Positions 17,278 through 27,056 are shown, counted from the first letter of the stretch. The stretch is 64,000 nt of DNA from Acidiferrobacterales bacterium (GCA_028820695.1 JAPPIB010000045.1:90137-154136), one strand, 5' to 3'. Made by a program: numbers and translations. Notes: generated from the sequence alone by a model not told the origin.

Positions 17278-18153
17278 ATGCGTCAAGACATCAAGCGACT
17301 CACCCTACTTCTGCTCTTCCTTCCCTTTACACTTTGGATCAGCCTGCTGATCCTGATACCGCACGTCGGGATGGCGATACTCTCGCTACGGGAAAAGGTG
17401 GCACCCCGTGTATACGAATTCGGCTTTGGAAACTATATCGACTTCATCAATGAGCCGATATATTGGAACACGTTGCTCCGGACCGGCTCAATATCATTGC
17501 TGGTCACGTTTCTTGCGCTAATTCTCGGTTTTCCGATCGCCTATTACATCGCAAAAATTGCCGGATTCAGGACACGCGGCGCACTTTTCCTATTCTGCCT
17601 GATTCCGCTTTGGGTCAGTGACCTTATTCGCGCCTTCGGATGGATTCTGCTACTCAGGGAGACCGGTGTCGTTTCGGGCGTCTTACAGTGGTTGGGAGTT
17701 GTACCAGGGCCGGTGGAATTCCTGTACAACGATGCAACAGTGATCGTCGGTTTGATATACACCGTGATCCTGTTCATGATCGTCCCGATCACCTCAACGC
17801 TGGACGGCATGGACAATGCAATGATTGAAGCGGGTTACAACCTCGGCGGCAATCACTTCACGGTGGTGCGCAAAATCATCTTACCGTATGCGATGCCAGG
17901 CATATCCGCAGGCTGCATCGTCGTATTCATGCTGACTGCCGGCAGCTATCTGACACCGATATTGCTGGGCGGTAAAAATTCGAGTTGGTTTACCGAACAG
18001 ATATACGAACAGTTCATTACTCGCTATAACTGGGAATCCGGTGCCGCCTTTGGATTTCTCCTGCTTGCATTTACATCGGTTGCGGTCTGGTTGGGCCTGA
18101 AACTGACAGGCCAGACGCTATCGAGCAGCGTGGGTGAGGAGAAAGCATCGTGA
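17278..18153 (+). CDS. potB: PotB-family ABC permease (importer 2)
   Basis: 291 residues, about six membrane segments, with the coupling loop AMIEAGYNLGGNHFTVVRKIILPYAMPG near residues 180-208. Inner-membrane channel subunit paired with the next gene. It starts nine bases after the ATPase stop, and its stop overlaps the next start by four bases (GTGA), indicating coupled translation. Confidence 0.87.
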   Translation: MRQDIKRLTLLLLFLPFTLWISLLILIPHVGMAILSLREKVAPRVYEFGFGNYIDFINEPIYWNTLLRTGSISLLVTFLALILGFPIAYYIAKIAGFRTRGALFLFCLIPLWVSDLIRAFGWILLLRETGVVSGVLQWLGVVPGPVEFLYNDATVIVGLIYTVILFMIVPITSTLDGMDNAMIEAGYNLGGNHFTVVRKIILPYAMPGISAGCIVVFMLTAGSYLTPILLGGKNSSWFTEQIYEQFITRYNWESGAAFGFLLLAFTSVAVWLGLKLTGQTLSSSVGEEKAS

Positions 18154-19007
18154 TTGCGCGCAGACACAACCCACTGATCTGGGCTTATCGAGCTTATGTG
18201 TTGGCTTTCCTCATCTTTCTCACTGCTCCACTGGTTGCCGCCAGTATCTTTGCATTCAACGATTCACTGTTCCCAGCATTGCCATGGCAGGGATTTACCT
18301 GGAATTGGTTCTTCAACGATACCGAACCACAACTGGGAATGTTTCACGATCGAAGACTGCTCAGGGGACTTTATTACTCATTTGTCATCGCAACGATTGT
18401 TTCCACGTTGTGCGTTTTCATTGGCACGTGCAACGCTTTTCTGTTCGAACGCGGGCAATTCCCAGCCAAGAACTTCTTCTACGTCCTCATGGTCATTCCG
18501 TTGGTCATTCCCGGGGTCATCCTTGGAATATCGATTCTGGTATTGGCCAGCTCAATTGCGAACGGTCTGGAAGACAATTTCAACCTGGATATTGGATTTC
18601 TCAGGCCTGGCATTGTTCTGGTTGTTCTTGGTCAGATTTCCTTCACTACAACAATCACCACTTTGGTCATATCGGCACGGCTGAAGAAGTTTGATATTGT
18701 GATGGAAGAGGCGGCTTTGAACTTGGGTGCCAACTGGAAAAGGGTTATGTTTACGGTTACCCTGCCCTTTCTTCGTCCGGCAATGATCGCATCCGGCATC
18801 GTTGCGTTTCTCGTTTCGTTTGAGAACTTCAATACGACGTTATTCCTTGTCGGATCTGAAGCACCGCTCACAATTACCATGTATGACCGCATGGCCAAAG
18901 TGGGTTCGACACCAGTCCTGAATGCTGTTTCATTTTTATTGATTATCGGTTCAGGCCTGCTCGCACTCCTATCTATTGTTGTCCAGCGAGGCAAGTCTTC
19001 GAATTGA
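18150..19007 (+). CDS. potC: PotC-family ABC permease (importer 2)
   Basis: 285 residues beginning at a GTG that overlaps the preceding stop. About six membrane segments; the EAA-type loop reads VMEEAALNLGANWKRVMFTVTLPFLRP near residues 185-212. Second channel subunit of importer 2 and last gene of that operon. Confidence 0.87.
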   Translation: MIARRHNPLIWAYRAYVLAFLIFLTAPLVAASIFAFNDSLFPALPWQGFTWNWFFNDTEPQLGMFHDRRLLRGLYYSFVIATIVSTLCVFIGTCNAFLFERGQFPAKNFFYVLMVIPLVIPGVILGISILVLASSIANGLEDNFNLDIGFLRPGIVLVVLGQISFTTTITTLVISARLKKFDIVMEEAALNLGANWKRVMFTVTLPFLRPAMIASGIVAFLVSFENFNTTLFLVGSEAPLTITMYDRMAKVGSTPVLNAVSFLLIIGSGLLALLSIVVQRGKSSN

Positions 19008-19553
19008 CTTGGGGCTGCCAATAGATTGCGCAATCTACCGTCTCAAGAGAAGACCGTCCAGTTCGCCAAGCGCATGCCTGGGCGAGAGTTTGTGGAAAAT
19101 TCAGCTCCAGCGACGGTGTCTTTGCCTGTACGGTTTTACAAACCGGTCCACTTTCCTGATTAATGCGTATTCGCTGGTAAATGAACGCGATTCGCAAGCT
19201 CGTGTGATAAGGCTTGTCACTTCCGATTGTTTTCCCTATAGGGTTGCGGAACGCATCTGAGTTCAAAAATGGCACGTTTGGGATGTTCAATCGTAAGTGA
19301 TGCCCCCGGAAAGGCCGATCTATTCGACCTTGTGGTGCACAGCGCCCGTGGCTGTGCGGGCCCTGATGAAATCCGCGGACTGGCTCCCTATTGAGACCGC
19401 AACCCAATTTGTTCGTTGATTTGCACTTTCAACTTGCAATCAGAGAGAAATCCACCTAGGAACTGCCGGTATCGAATTGAAAAAGAAATTGGTGTCAACC
19501 CGTATATATAATCCCCAAATCCGTTCAATATCTTCAGTCTGTCCAGCAAACTC
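19008..19553. other. 546-base intergenic region before the amidase
   Basis: Apart from the palindrome at 19022-19037 I see no gene or RNA structure here. A minus-strand open frame (18973-19407) overlaps the permease end, has biased composition and no ribosome site, and is not called. The promoter for the amidase-thioesterase pair must lie here; the stretch 19499-19512 is A+T-rich. Confidence 0.35.
19022..19037. repeat. 16-base perfect palindrome after importer 2
   Basis: TAGATTGCGCAATCTA is self-complementary over all 16 bases, 15 bases after the permease stop. It could be a regulator site or a small transcript-end hairpin; it has no T tract. No function is assigned. Confidence 0.35.
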
Positions 19554-20945
19554 GTGACAATTGACCCCGCAAAACACTCGTTGCAGGAAATTTCCGACGT
19601 ATTGACCAACCGCAATCTTAGCAGCGTCGAACTGACTGAATACTCAATCAGTCGCAAAGAACTGGATTCGTACTCCAACGCGTACAAATACTGGTGTCCT
19701 GAATCAGGACTGATGACTGCCAAGGAAGCAGACGACGCATATGATTCAGGCAAGATGCCCTCGCCACTTCAAGGCATCCCCGTTTCCCTGAAAGACATCT
19801 ACGGACATCCCAAGTTTCCGATTTTTGCCGGCAGCTATCGTGAACTGCCGCACAAGTGGCGCAAGCCCGGGCCGATTGTCCACTCACTGATGTCTCAGCT
19901 GAGTGTGTTTTGCGGCAAGACCCACACAGTTGAATTCGCGTATGGAGGATTGGGTGTCAACAGTCATTGGGAAACACCGAGAAATCCCTGGTGCAAGGAT
20001 GCCCATCGTGTTCCCGGCGGCTCAAGTTCCGGTGCCGGCATCAGCATCCATCAGGGATCAGCCCTCGTGGCGCTGGGAACAGACACCGCAGGTTCGGTGA
20101 GAATCCCAGCGAGCTGTGCCGGCGTTGTCGGACTCAAGACAAGTCACAGATTATGGTCTACCCGGGGAATTGTGCCATTGAGTCCCTTACTTGATACCGC
20201 CGGTGTTCTGACTAGAACAGCCCGTGACTGCGCTTATGCATTCCATGCAATCAGCCACCCGGACGAATCGCTTTCCCAGCATCGTGCGCGTCTTGACCGG
20301 ACAAATCATATGCAGTCAGAGAATTTTCGAATTGGAGTCGCCGATTCGGGAATTATGTGGGATTGCCAGGATGACATTTCCGAAATCTGCATGGCAGCCG
20401 TTCACGCCTTGGAAGGCGACGGTTGCAGCATTGTGCCGATTGAGTTCCCCAATGCTGAGACAGCAATTGAAATCAGGGACAAGGGAGGCACCACCTCAGT
20501 CGAACTGATCGAGTTTCTTGGCAGTGAACTGCCTCAATGGCTGGATAACCTGGACCCTGTCATCAGTGAAAGGATCAAGATCGGCGGTGATATCTCCGCA
20601 ATTGAATATCTGACCCGCATACGACAGATTCGACAGGCACGAATTGAAGTGCAAAACAGGTTTGAGAACTATGATGTCATCGCAGCCCCGACCGTACCGA
20701 TCACACCACCCTTGCTTGACGAGGCCCGTTCGGATGAAGATTACATGCCATTGAACCTGCTCACGCTTCGAAATACCGGAGTCGGCAGCTACCTTGATCT
20801 TTGCGCCATCTCAATCCCAGTTGGCTTGGATCGCTCGAATATGCCGGTCGGAATCCAACTCATGGCTCCGGCTGGAAAAGAACATTTGCTGCTCGCAATA
20901 GGCCAGAGACTTGAATCCATCATTCCAAGACCTGCACTGATCTGA
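19554..20945 (+). CDS. Amidase (amidase-signature family, intact triad)
   Basis: 463 residues. The Lys-cisSer-Ser triad is present: Lys80 in GIPVSLKD, Ser157 in PGGSSSG and Ser181 in DTAGSVRIP, followed by CAGVVGLKTS. This hydrolyses an amide bond in the cytoplasm; the substrate cannot be named from sequence. It is a distant paralog of the triad-less protein at 5603-6973. The GTG start at 19554 lacks a good Shine-Dalgarno, so the exact start is uncertain. Its stop overlaps the thioesterase start by one base (TGATG), so the two are probably translated together. Confidence 0.88.
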   Translation: MTIDPAKHSLQEISDVLTNRNLSSVELTEYSISRKELDSYSNAYKYWCPESGLMTAKEADDAYDSGKMPSPLQGIPVSLKDIYGHPKFPIFAGSYRELPHKWRKPGPIVHSLMSQLSVFCGKTHTVEFAYGGLGVNSHWETPRNPWCKDAHRVPGGSSSGAGISIHQGSALVALGTDTAGSVRIPASCAGVVGLKTSHRLWSTRGIVPLSPLLDTAGVLTRTARDCAYAFHAISHPDESLSQHRARLDRTNHMQSENFRIGVADSGIMWDCQDDISEICMAAVHALEGDGCSIVPIEFPNAETAIEIRDKGGTTSVELIEFLGSELPQWLDNLDPVISERIKIGGDISAIEYLTRIRQIRQARIEVQNRFENYDVIAAPTVPITPPLLDEARSDEDYMPLNLLTLRNTGVGSYLDLCAISIPVGLDRSNMPVGIQLMAPAGKEHLLLAIGQRLESIIPRPALI

Positions 20946-21442
20946 TGGCCAAATCCGAAAAGTTCGATTTCAGCCAACCTCTCATTCTGCATCAGGATTC
21001 AGTGAAGCCGCAATGGGTCGACGAATACGATCACATGAACCTGGCGTACTATGTGCTGGTATGCGACGAGGCGACTTACGAATTCTGGAATCTAGTCAAC
21101 AACTATAAATCCCTCGAAGAACGCAACGCAATGGAATACGCGGTTGTTGAGACTCATGTCAACTATATTCGTGAAGTCAGGTTGGGTGACCCTTTGACAG
21201 TCAGCACTCAATTGCTTGGACACGACGAAAAGAGATTCCACATTTTTCATACTCTTTCGCACGCTGAGGATGCATTTGTTGCAGCTACAAACGAAGTGAT
21301 GGCACTTGGCTTCAATCTGGACCGTCGAGGAATTCAGCCATTCGCGGAGTCGGTACAGGCAAATATTCGCCAACTGTTCGCAGGGCATGGGCGGCTGGCG
21401 AGACCATCCAACGCCGGACGCTCAATTGGAATCAGATCCTGA
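20945..21442 (+). CDS. Hotdog-fold acyl-CoA thioesterase
   Basis: 165 residues with the 4-hydroxybenzoyl-CoA thioesterase pattern: VKPQWVDEYDHMNLAYYVLVCDEATYEFW near residues 20-50, where DHMN corresponds to the usual GHMN/GHVN catalytic region, and VNYIREVRLGDPLTVSTQL further on. Relatives next to ABC transporters include betainyl-CoA thioesterases of carnitine breakdown. It should release a free acid from a CoA thioester. Coupling to an amidase, downstream of a polyamine-type importer, hints at breakdown of an N-acylated or quaternary amine; that is inference. Confidence 0.8.
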   Translation: MAKSEKFDFSQPLILHQDSVKPQWVDEYDHMNLAYYVLVCDEATYEFWNLVNNYKSLEERNAMEYAVVETHVNYIREVRLGDPLTVSTQLLGHDEKRFHIFHTLSHAEDAFVAATNEVMALGFNLDRRGIQPFAESVQANIRQLFAGHGRLARPSNAGRSIGIRS

Positions 21443-21452
21443 CAATCTGCGC

Positions 21453-22421
21453 TCAGACGCGATCCCTTCGAAGCGGCTGCGCCATGCAGTGCACCCCACC
21501 ACCGGCATTCGTATACATGGACAAGTCCGGATCATAGACCTCAAATCCCATCGCCCGCAACTTGCTGTTGAGGCTGTTCGCCGCGGCTGTGGATACGATC
21601 CGATCATTGCCCAAGGCAACAACATTGCAGGCGAGGTTCATCGTATCCCGAAAACCTACTGGAATCATCTCCACTTTCTTGTCTCTGAGCCACTTGAGCA
21701 CATCGTCACTGGTGATTTCCAAGCAAACCGCCGCACATTTCTCCGCCACCATGCATACCATGAGGTCGATGTGGACGTAGAACTCGTCGATCGGCGCATA
21801 CTTGACCTCCCAGCCCTCTTTCTCCATCCATCCGCCCACCTGCCTGGCCGCACGATCTTCACTTCGGTGATCGGTATAGCCGACGAGAACCGCACCAGGC
21901 TCGATGATATCGAAATCTCCGCCTTCAAAATTGCCGGCGCTGACCATGTCGTAAATCGGAATGTCATTGGCAACACAGAATCTGAGTATCTCGGCATATT
22001 CGCCACGCCGTCTCGGATTCGCCAACTGGCACACAACGATGCCGAAAGGAGTCATGAAGTTGGAATCACGTGTATAGATCTGATAAGGCGTGTACTCGTC
22101 GGGTTGCAGCTGATGGACCTTCACACCCGCAGATTCATAAGCCGATACAAGTTCCCGATGCTGGCGTATTGCGACATCGCTGTCAAATTCCAGGCCCAAT
22201 CGATCGGATGTCCGGCAAATTGAACTGTATGCCAAATTTTCCTCGCCCATCCAACGGAAACACTCAGGCGATCCAAGCAAAACATCCCTGAGTACACCAT
22301 ATTCGGAGTTCACACCCCAATTTTCGGATTCTGAGGTACCGCCATCAGGGTTCCTCGTGCACAGACCTGATCCTTCATTCGCCATCGCGACTGACACATA
22401 CCCTGGAATTGACTTGTTCAT
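21453..22421 (-). CDS. Guanidine-modifying enzyme family (amidinotransferase/deiminase-like), copy 1
   Basis: 322 residues from ATG 22421; an in-frame GTG at 22511 would add 30 residues without recognisable sequence. The pentein-fold catalytic set is present: FEGGDF (residues 165-170), His217 in VHIDLM, and Cys312 in GGGVHCMAQPLRR. The family includes arginine deiminase, dimethylargininase and arginine:glycine amidinotransferase; which reaction applies is not clear. It occupies the place after nuoM where nuoN normally lies, transcribed in the same direction, and is paralogous to 36986-37912. Confidence 0.8.
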   Translation of the reverse strand: MNKSIPGYVSVAMANEGSGLCTRNPDGGTSESENWGVNSEYGVLRDVLLGSPECFRWMGEENLAYSSICRTSDRLGLEFDSDVAIRQHRELVSAYESAGVKVHQLQPDEYTPYQIYTRDSNFMTPFGIVVCQLANPRRRGEYAEILRFCVANDIPIYDMVSAGNFEGGDFDIIEPGAVLVGYTDHRSEDRAARQVGGWMEKEGWEVKYAPIDEFYVHIDLMVCMVAEKCAAVCLEITSDDVLKWLRDKKVEMIPVGFRDTMNLACNVVALGNDRIVSTAAANSLNSKLRAMGFEVYDPDLSMYTNAGGGVHCMAQPLRRDRV

Positions 22422-22621
22422 GACTTCGACACTACCTGATGTTGCAACCTGAAGTCCCCGAGAACAACCGGACTGCACAGATTCGATATTCGAACACCGA
22501 CTGCGATTCACATTTCGAGGAACAGATTGAGATTATACAGGGCATGTGCCAGGCTCAGGCCGAATCGCCTGATTCGATTGCCTGCGGCTGTCGGACACCG
22601 TCGGGCGGCATCCATTCAATA

Positions 22622-24112
22622 TCACGACATTTTGGTGCTTGCAGCTTGAGAGACAAGCAACTCGACCGACGGATGCATCACTTCCAGCAATGGGAACGGC
22701 CACACACCAAGCAACACCACCAGCACAGCCAGCAAACCGAGCGCAATGACTTCCTGGCGCTCAAGATCCTTCAATGCGGCAACGGCTTCATTGGTTATCT
22801 TACCGTATATGACACGCTTGTACATGCGCAAGGTATACGCCGCGCCCAGTATGAGTGTCAGTGCCGCAATCCCTGCGTAAACCGCATTTTCCTCAAATGT
22901 ACCGATAATGACCAGAAGTTCGCCGACAAATCCGGAAGTACCCGGCAAACCAACATTCGCAAGCGTAAAGATCATCATCAAGGCCGCGAACATCGGCATC
23001 GAATGGGCGACACCGCCGTAGGTCTCAAGCTTACGGGAATGAAGCCGATCATACAGGACACCGACACATAGAAACAATGCACCGGAAACAAATCCATGAG
23101 AGATCATCTGCACAATCGCACCCTCGATTCCATGCACGTTGAAGATGAAAAATCCAAGCGTCACAAACCCCATATGAGAAATTGACGAATACGCGATCAG
23201 TTTCTTCATGTCAGTCTGCGCCAATGCCACCAAAGCGATATACACGATCGCAATCAACGACAAGGCGATCATCACACCCGACAACGCTTGCGAGGCATCA
23301 GGCAGGATCGGCAGGCTGAATCGAAGAAAGCCATACGCACCCATCTTCAGCATGACAGCTGCAAGAATGACCGAGCCACCGGTTGGCGCCTCAACATGTG
23401 CATCCGGCAACCATGTGTGGACCGGCACCATCGGGACCTTGACAGCAAAGGCGGCAAAAAAGGCAATGAACAAAGGAGTCTGATAGTACAGCACATCCAA
23501 TTGATGCCAGTTGCGGATATCAAAGGAAGAACCGCTGACGTTGTATAGGTATAGGAACGCCACAAGCATGAGCAACGAACCCAGCAATGTATACAAAAAG
23601 AACTTGATTGTTGCATAAATTCGGTTGACTCCGCCCCAGATTCCGATGATCAGAAACATCGGTATCAGCATCCCTTCCCAGAAAATGTAGAACAGGATCG
23701 CATCCAGCGCCGAGAACACTCCAATCATCAGCCCTTCCAGAATCAGGAATGCGGCCATATAGTGAGCCACGCGATACTCGACAACCTTCCATCCGGCAAT
23801 GACAACCAGTACAGTCAGAAATGTCGTCAGCAATATCAGCGGCAAGGAAATCCCATCAATTCCGATGGAATAATTGATATTGAACGCCGGTACCCACTCG
23901 ACGTGTTCGACGAATTGAAATTCAGCTGTCGACTTGTCGAATCCGATATAAAGCGGCAAACTCAACAGAAAGGTTCCAACAGAAAAGCCGAGCGCAATCT
24001 TCCTGGCAATTTCGCGTCGCTGGTTTCCAGCCGCCAGCACCAGTATCGCACCGATGATGGGCAACCAGATCACCAAGCTCAGCTGATCAACTTGACCAAT
24101 TGACAAATTCAT
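22622..24112 (-). CDS. nuoM: NADH-quinone oxidoreductase subunit M
   Basis: 496 residues, antiporter-like membrane subunit of complex I with about 14 hydrophobic segments. Motifs include the conserved glutamate region FYIFWEGMLIPMFLIIGIWGG and HTWLPDAHVEAPTGGSVILAAVMLKMGAYG. Contributes to proton pumping in the inner membrane. It begins 12 bases after nuoL ends. No nuoN follows within the window; 200 bases downstream is a guanidine-modifying enzyme gene. Confidence 0.95.
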   Translation of the reverse strand: MNLSIGQVDQLSLVIWLPIIGAILVLAAGNQRREIARKIALGFSVGTFLLSLPLYIGFDKSTAEFQFVEHVEWVPAFNINYSIGIDGISLPLILLTTFLTVLVVIAGWKVVEYRVAHYMAAFLILEGLMIGVFSALDAILFYIFWEGMLIPMFLIIGIWGGVNRIYATIKFFLYTLLGSLLMLVAFLYLYNVSGSSFDIRNWHQLDVLYYQTPLFIAFFAAFAVKVPMVPVHTWLPDAHVEAPTGGSVILAAVMLKMGAYGFLRFSLPILPDASQALSGVMIALSLIAIVYIALVALAQTDMKKLIAYSSISHMGFVTLGFFIFNVHGIEGAIVQMISHGFVSGALFLCVGVLYDRLHSRKLETYGGVAHSMPMFAALMMIFTLANVGLPGTSGFVGELLVIIGTFEENAVYAGIAALTLILGAAYTLRMYKRVIYGKITNEAVAALKDLERQEVIALGLLAVLVVLLGVWPFPLLEVMHPSVELLVSQAASTKMS

Positions 24113-24124
24113 GGCTCCAAGCGG

Positions 24125-26086
24125 TCACCCTGCAGCAAACAATGTGATCAACAGGAAAAGTCCTATGATCATCGCGAATGCATAGTGATAGACAAAGCCT
24201 GACTGGACAGTACGCAACCGGGCCGAGATCTGCTTGATCTTCAATGCCATGCCGTTGACAATATAGCCGTCAATCAGCAGATCATCCACAAGTTGCCACA
24301 GAACGTATCCGCTGACACGGACTGTACGGGCAATGACAAGTTCGTTGAATTCATCGAATCCGTACTTACGGTGCAAAATAAACCAAAGTACATTCAATCG
24401 CTTCTGAATCAGTTCGGGCCAATGCGGACAACGGATATAGAGCAGCCAAGCAGCAACGATGCCTGAAACCGCTAGCCAGAAAGGTAAAGTGAGAAATCCA
24501 TGAGTGAACATCTGCAGCGCAACTCCGATTCCCTCCCCGCTGAACCCACTTGCAACCTTGGCCAGAGTATCATGCTCGGGCATCACAAAAATAGAACCGG
24601 AATAAAACTCGCCAAACAGCATCGGGTCAACATAGATCACACCGAATATGACTGAGGGGATAGCCAGGAGAATCAGCGGCAGTGTGATCACCCAGGGGGA
24701 CTCCTTGACATGATCAGCTTCCTCTTTCGACATTCTCGGCTTTCCGTGAAACACGACAAACAGCATTCGGAATGAATAAAGTGCGGTGACAAAGACACCC
24801 ACTGTGACCGCGAACAGCGCAAACCCGCTGCCAGGCAGGCTGCTGGCATGGACAGCCTCAATGATGGCATCCTTGGAGAAGAACCCTGCGAAAGGCGGCA
24901 CTCCGGCCAATGCCAAAGACCCCACCAGTGCAGTCCAATAGGTAATCGGCATATACTTGCGCAACCCACCCATGTGTCGGATGTCCTGCTGATGATGAAG
25001 GGCAACGATTACAGACCCTGCAGCGAGAAAGAGCAGTGCCTTGAAAAACGCATGCGTCGTCAGGTGAAACATTCCGGCAGCGTAGGCCGACGCGCCCAGC
25101 GCAACCGTCATATATCCGAGTTGTGACAGTGTGGAATACGCCACAATTCGCTTGATGTCGTTCTGTACCAAGCCGATCATGGCCATGAACAAGGCCGTGA
25201 TCGATCCTATCGTGATCACAACCGTCAGTGCGACTTGTGAATATTCGAAAATCGGCGACATTCTGGCAACCATGTAGATGCCGGCAGTGACCATTGTCGC
25301 AGCGTGGATCAATGCCGAAATCGGCGTCGGACCCTCCATTGAGTCTGGCAACCATACATGCAACGGCACTTGTGCCGACTTGCCCATCGCACCGACAAAC
25401 AGCAATAAGGCGATCACTGTAATCCACAGCCATTGGGAATCGCCGATACCTGCAACTGTAGCGTCCGAGACTTCGGGAACCTTGTCAAATACGGACACGT
25501 AGTCCAGGGTGCCGAACACGTGAACGATCGCAGCGATCGCGAGTATGAATCCGAAATCACCGATTCGATTGACCAAAAACGCCTTCATATTCGCGAATAT
25601 GGCCGAATCCCGATCATACCAGAACCCGATCAGCAGGTAGGAAACCACGCCAACGCCCTCCCAACCGAAGAACAACTGGAGGAAATTGTTTGACATGACC
25701 AACATGAGCATGGCAAACGTGAAAAGCGCTATGTAACAGAAGAATCTTTGATAGCCTAAATCATCATGCATGTATCCGATGGTATAGATATGAACCATGA
25801 ACGACACAAAAGTCACAACAACAGCCATGCCGGCAGACAGCTCATCAATCAGGAACCCGAGTTCAAAATACAGGGATCCGCTTGTTCCCCAGATATAGAC
25901 TGTTCCGTTAAACAGATTCCCCTGCAGAACATCGTACAGAACATAAAGCGACAGTACAAAACTGACGGCAACACCTGAAATCGCAACCCGATGCGTAGCT
26001 GTGCGACCAATGATCCGTCCGCCCACGCCGGCGATAATCGCAGCAGCCAGACAGCTCAGCGGAATCAAGGCATAGATTGCAAACAT
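24125..26086 (-). CDS. nuoL: NADH-quinone oxidoreductase subunit L
   Basis: 653 residues from the ATG at 26086 (MFAIYALIPLSCLAAAI); a GTG at 26119 overlapping nuoK would add 11 hydrophilic residues. Contains FGWEGVGVVSYLLIGFWYDR and HVWLPDSMEGPTPISALIHAATMVTAGIY, with the long C-terminal lateral helix region typical of NuoL. Distal proton-pumping subunit of complex I. Confidence 0.95.
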   Translation of the reverse strand: MFAIYALIPLSCLAAAIIAGVGGRIIGRTATHRVAISGVAVSFVLSLYVLYDVLQGNLFNGTVYIWGTSGSLYFELGFLIDELSAGMAVVVTFVSFMVHIYTIGYMHDDLGYQRFFCYIALFTFAMLMLVMSNNFLQLFFGWEGVGVVSYLLIGFWYDRDSAIFANMKAFLVNRIGDFGFILAIAAIVHVFGTLDYVSVFDKVPEVSDATVAGIGDSQWLWITVIALLLFVGAMGKSAQVPLHVWLPDSMEGPTPISALIHAATMVTAGIYMVARMSPIFEYSQVALTVVITIGSITALFMAMIGLVQNDIKRIVAYSTLSQLGYMTVALGASAYAAGMFHLTTHAFFKALLFLAAGSVIVALHHQQDIRHMGGLRKYMPITYWTALVGSLALAGVPPFAGFFSKDAIIEAVHASSLPGSGFALFAVTVGVFVTALYSFRMLFVVFHGKPRMSKEEADHVKESPWVITLPLILLAIPSVIFGVIYVDPMLFGEFYSGSIFVMPEHDTLAKVASGFSGEGIGVALQMFTHGFLTLPFWLAVSGIVAAWLLYIRCPHWPELIQKRLNVLWFILHRKYGFDEFNELVIARTVRVSGYVLWQLVDDLLIDGYIVNGMALKIKQISARLRTVQSGFVYHYAFAMIIGLFLLITLFAAG

Positions 26087-26111
26087 GACTGTGAGTGAAT
26101 CCGAGTCTCGG

Positions 26112-26417
26112 TCAGCCACTCAGACTGTTGAGATCTTCGACATTGATCGTACGGCGATTGCGGAACAGCACGATCAGAATGGCAAGACCGATTGCCGCCT
26201 CAGCGGCCGCCACAGTCAGTATGAAGAACACAAACACCTGTCCAGCCATATCCTGCAGATAATGGGAAAAAGCTACAAAGTTGATATTGACCGAGAGCAG
26301 CAATAGTTCGATTGCCATCAGGAGTATGACCACATTTTTCCGGTTGAGGAAAATTCCTACCACGGCAATAGCGAACAGCAACGCTGACAGGATGAGATAG
26401 TGCGACAGCGGAATCAT
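26112..26417 (-). CDS. nuoK: NADH-quinone oxidoreductase subunit K
   Basis: 101 residues, three membrane segments, with the conserved membrane glutamates in [22 protein letters not shown] and [17 protein letters not shown]. Small pumping subunit of complex I. The ATG overlaps the nuoJ stop by four bases. Confidence 0.95.
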   Translation of the reverse strand: MIPLSHYLILSALLFAIAVVGIFLNRKNVVILLMAIELLLLSVNINFVAFSHYLQDMAGQVFVFFILTVAAAEAAIGLAILIVLFRNRRTINVEDLNSLSG

Positions 26418-27046
26418 TTCCCGGATTCCCCCTGCGAATCCGTGTGCGGAGTCTCAGCGTCCATCGAGATGATCTTGATCCGATCGGAACTCTTTACCGA
26501 AACCTGGCTGGAAGGTCTCTGATAGCGGGTTTCCGGGCGCCGCCTCAAGGTCAGGGAAATTGCGGCAATGATTGCAACAAGAAGTACTATGGCCGCAATC
26601 TCAAAAGGATAGGCATAATCCGTATAGAGGATTTTCCCGAGTTCGGTTGTATTGCTGTAGCTTTCCGGTCGACCTGGCGGTCTCGGCATAGAGGCTGGGC
26701 TGAATACCTTCGAACTGAGGATGATCGCCATTTCGATGACCAGCAAGACTGCGACAATCCCACCGATCGGCAGATACTCACCAAACCCTTCTTTCAGGCG
26801 CGTCAGGTTGATATCAAGCATCATCACCACAAAAAGAAACAGCACCATCACCGCGCCAACATAGACCAGCACCATGACAATGGCCAGAAATTCCGCTTCC
26901 AGAGTTATCCAAACGCCGGCTGCACTGAAAAAAGCCAGCACCAGAAACAGTGCCGCCTTCACGGGATTTCGGATTGTGACGACCATCGATGCGGCAAATA
27001 CCAATACCGCAGCAAAGAAGTAAAAGGAAAACTGCAGAAACGTCAT
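26414..27046 (-). CDS. nuoJ: NADH-quinone oxidoreductase subunit J
   Basis: 210 residues from the ATG at 27046 ([17 protein letters not shown]), which has AAGG about nine bases upstream; an in-frame start at 27094 would run into the nuoI end. Five membrane segments, including [20 protein letters not shown]. The polar C-terminal tail of about 40 residues is longer than in E. coli NuoJ. Membrane subunit of complex I. Confidence 0.93.
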   Translation of the reverse strand: MTFLQFSFYFFAAVLVFAASMVVTIRNPVKAALFLVLAFFSAAGVWITLEAEFLAIVMVLVYVGAVMVLFLFVVMMLDINLTRLKEGFGEYLPIGGIVAVLLVIEMAIILSSKVFSPASMPRPPGRPESYSNTTELGKILYTDYAYPFEIAAIVLLVAIIAAISLTLRRRPETRYQRPSSQVSVKSSDRIKIISMDAETPHTDSQGESGK

Positions 27047-27056
27047 CCCGTCACCC

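Noticed and set aside
1474..19007. The two ABC importers as a tandem duplication
   Set aside because: Gene order differs and the binding proteins share little beyond family motifs.
18973..19407. 144-codon minus-strand open frame overlapping the importer 2 permease end
   Set aside because: It lacks a ribosome site and domain, and its beginning lies inside a region already explained as intergenic; its end runs antisense into a clear permease gene.
22561..22576. CGAATC-GCCT-GATTCG hairpin as nuo operon terminator
   Set aside because: The stem has only six pairs and no T run follows on the minus strand.
22439..23071. Plus-strand open frame over the nuoM end as a possible replacement for nuoN
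   Set aside because: It is antisense to nuoM and has hydrophilic composition rich in His, Gln and Arg, not a membrane protein.
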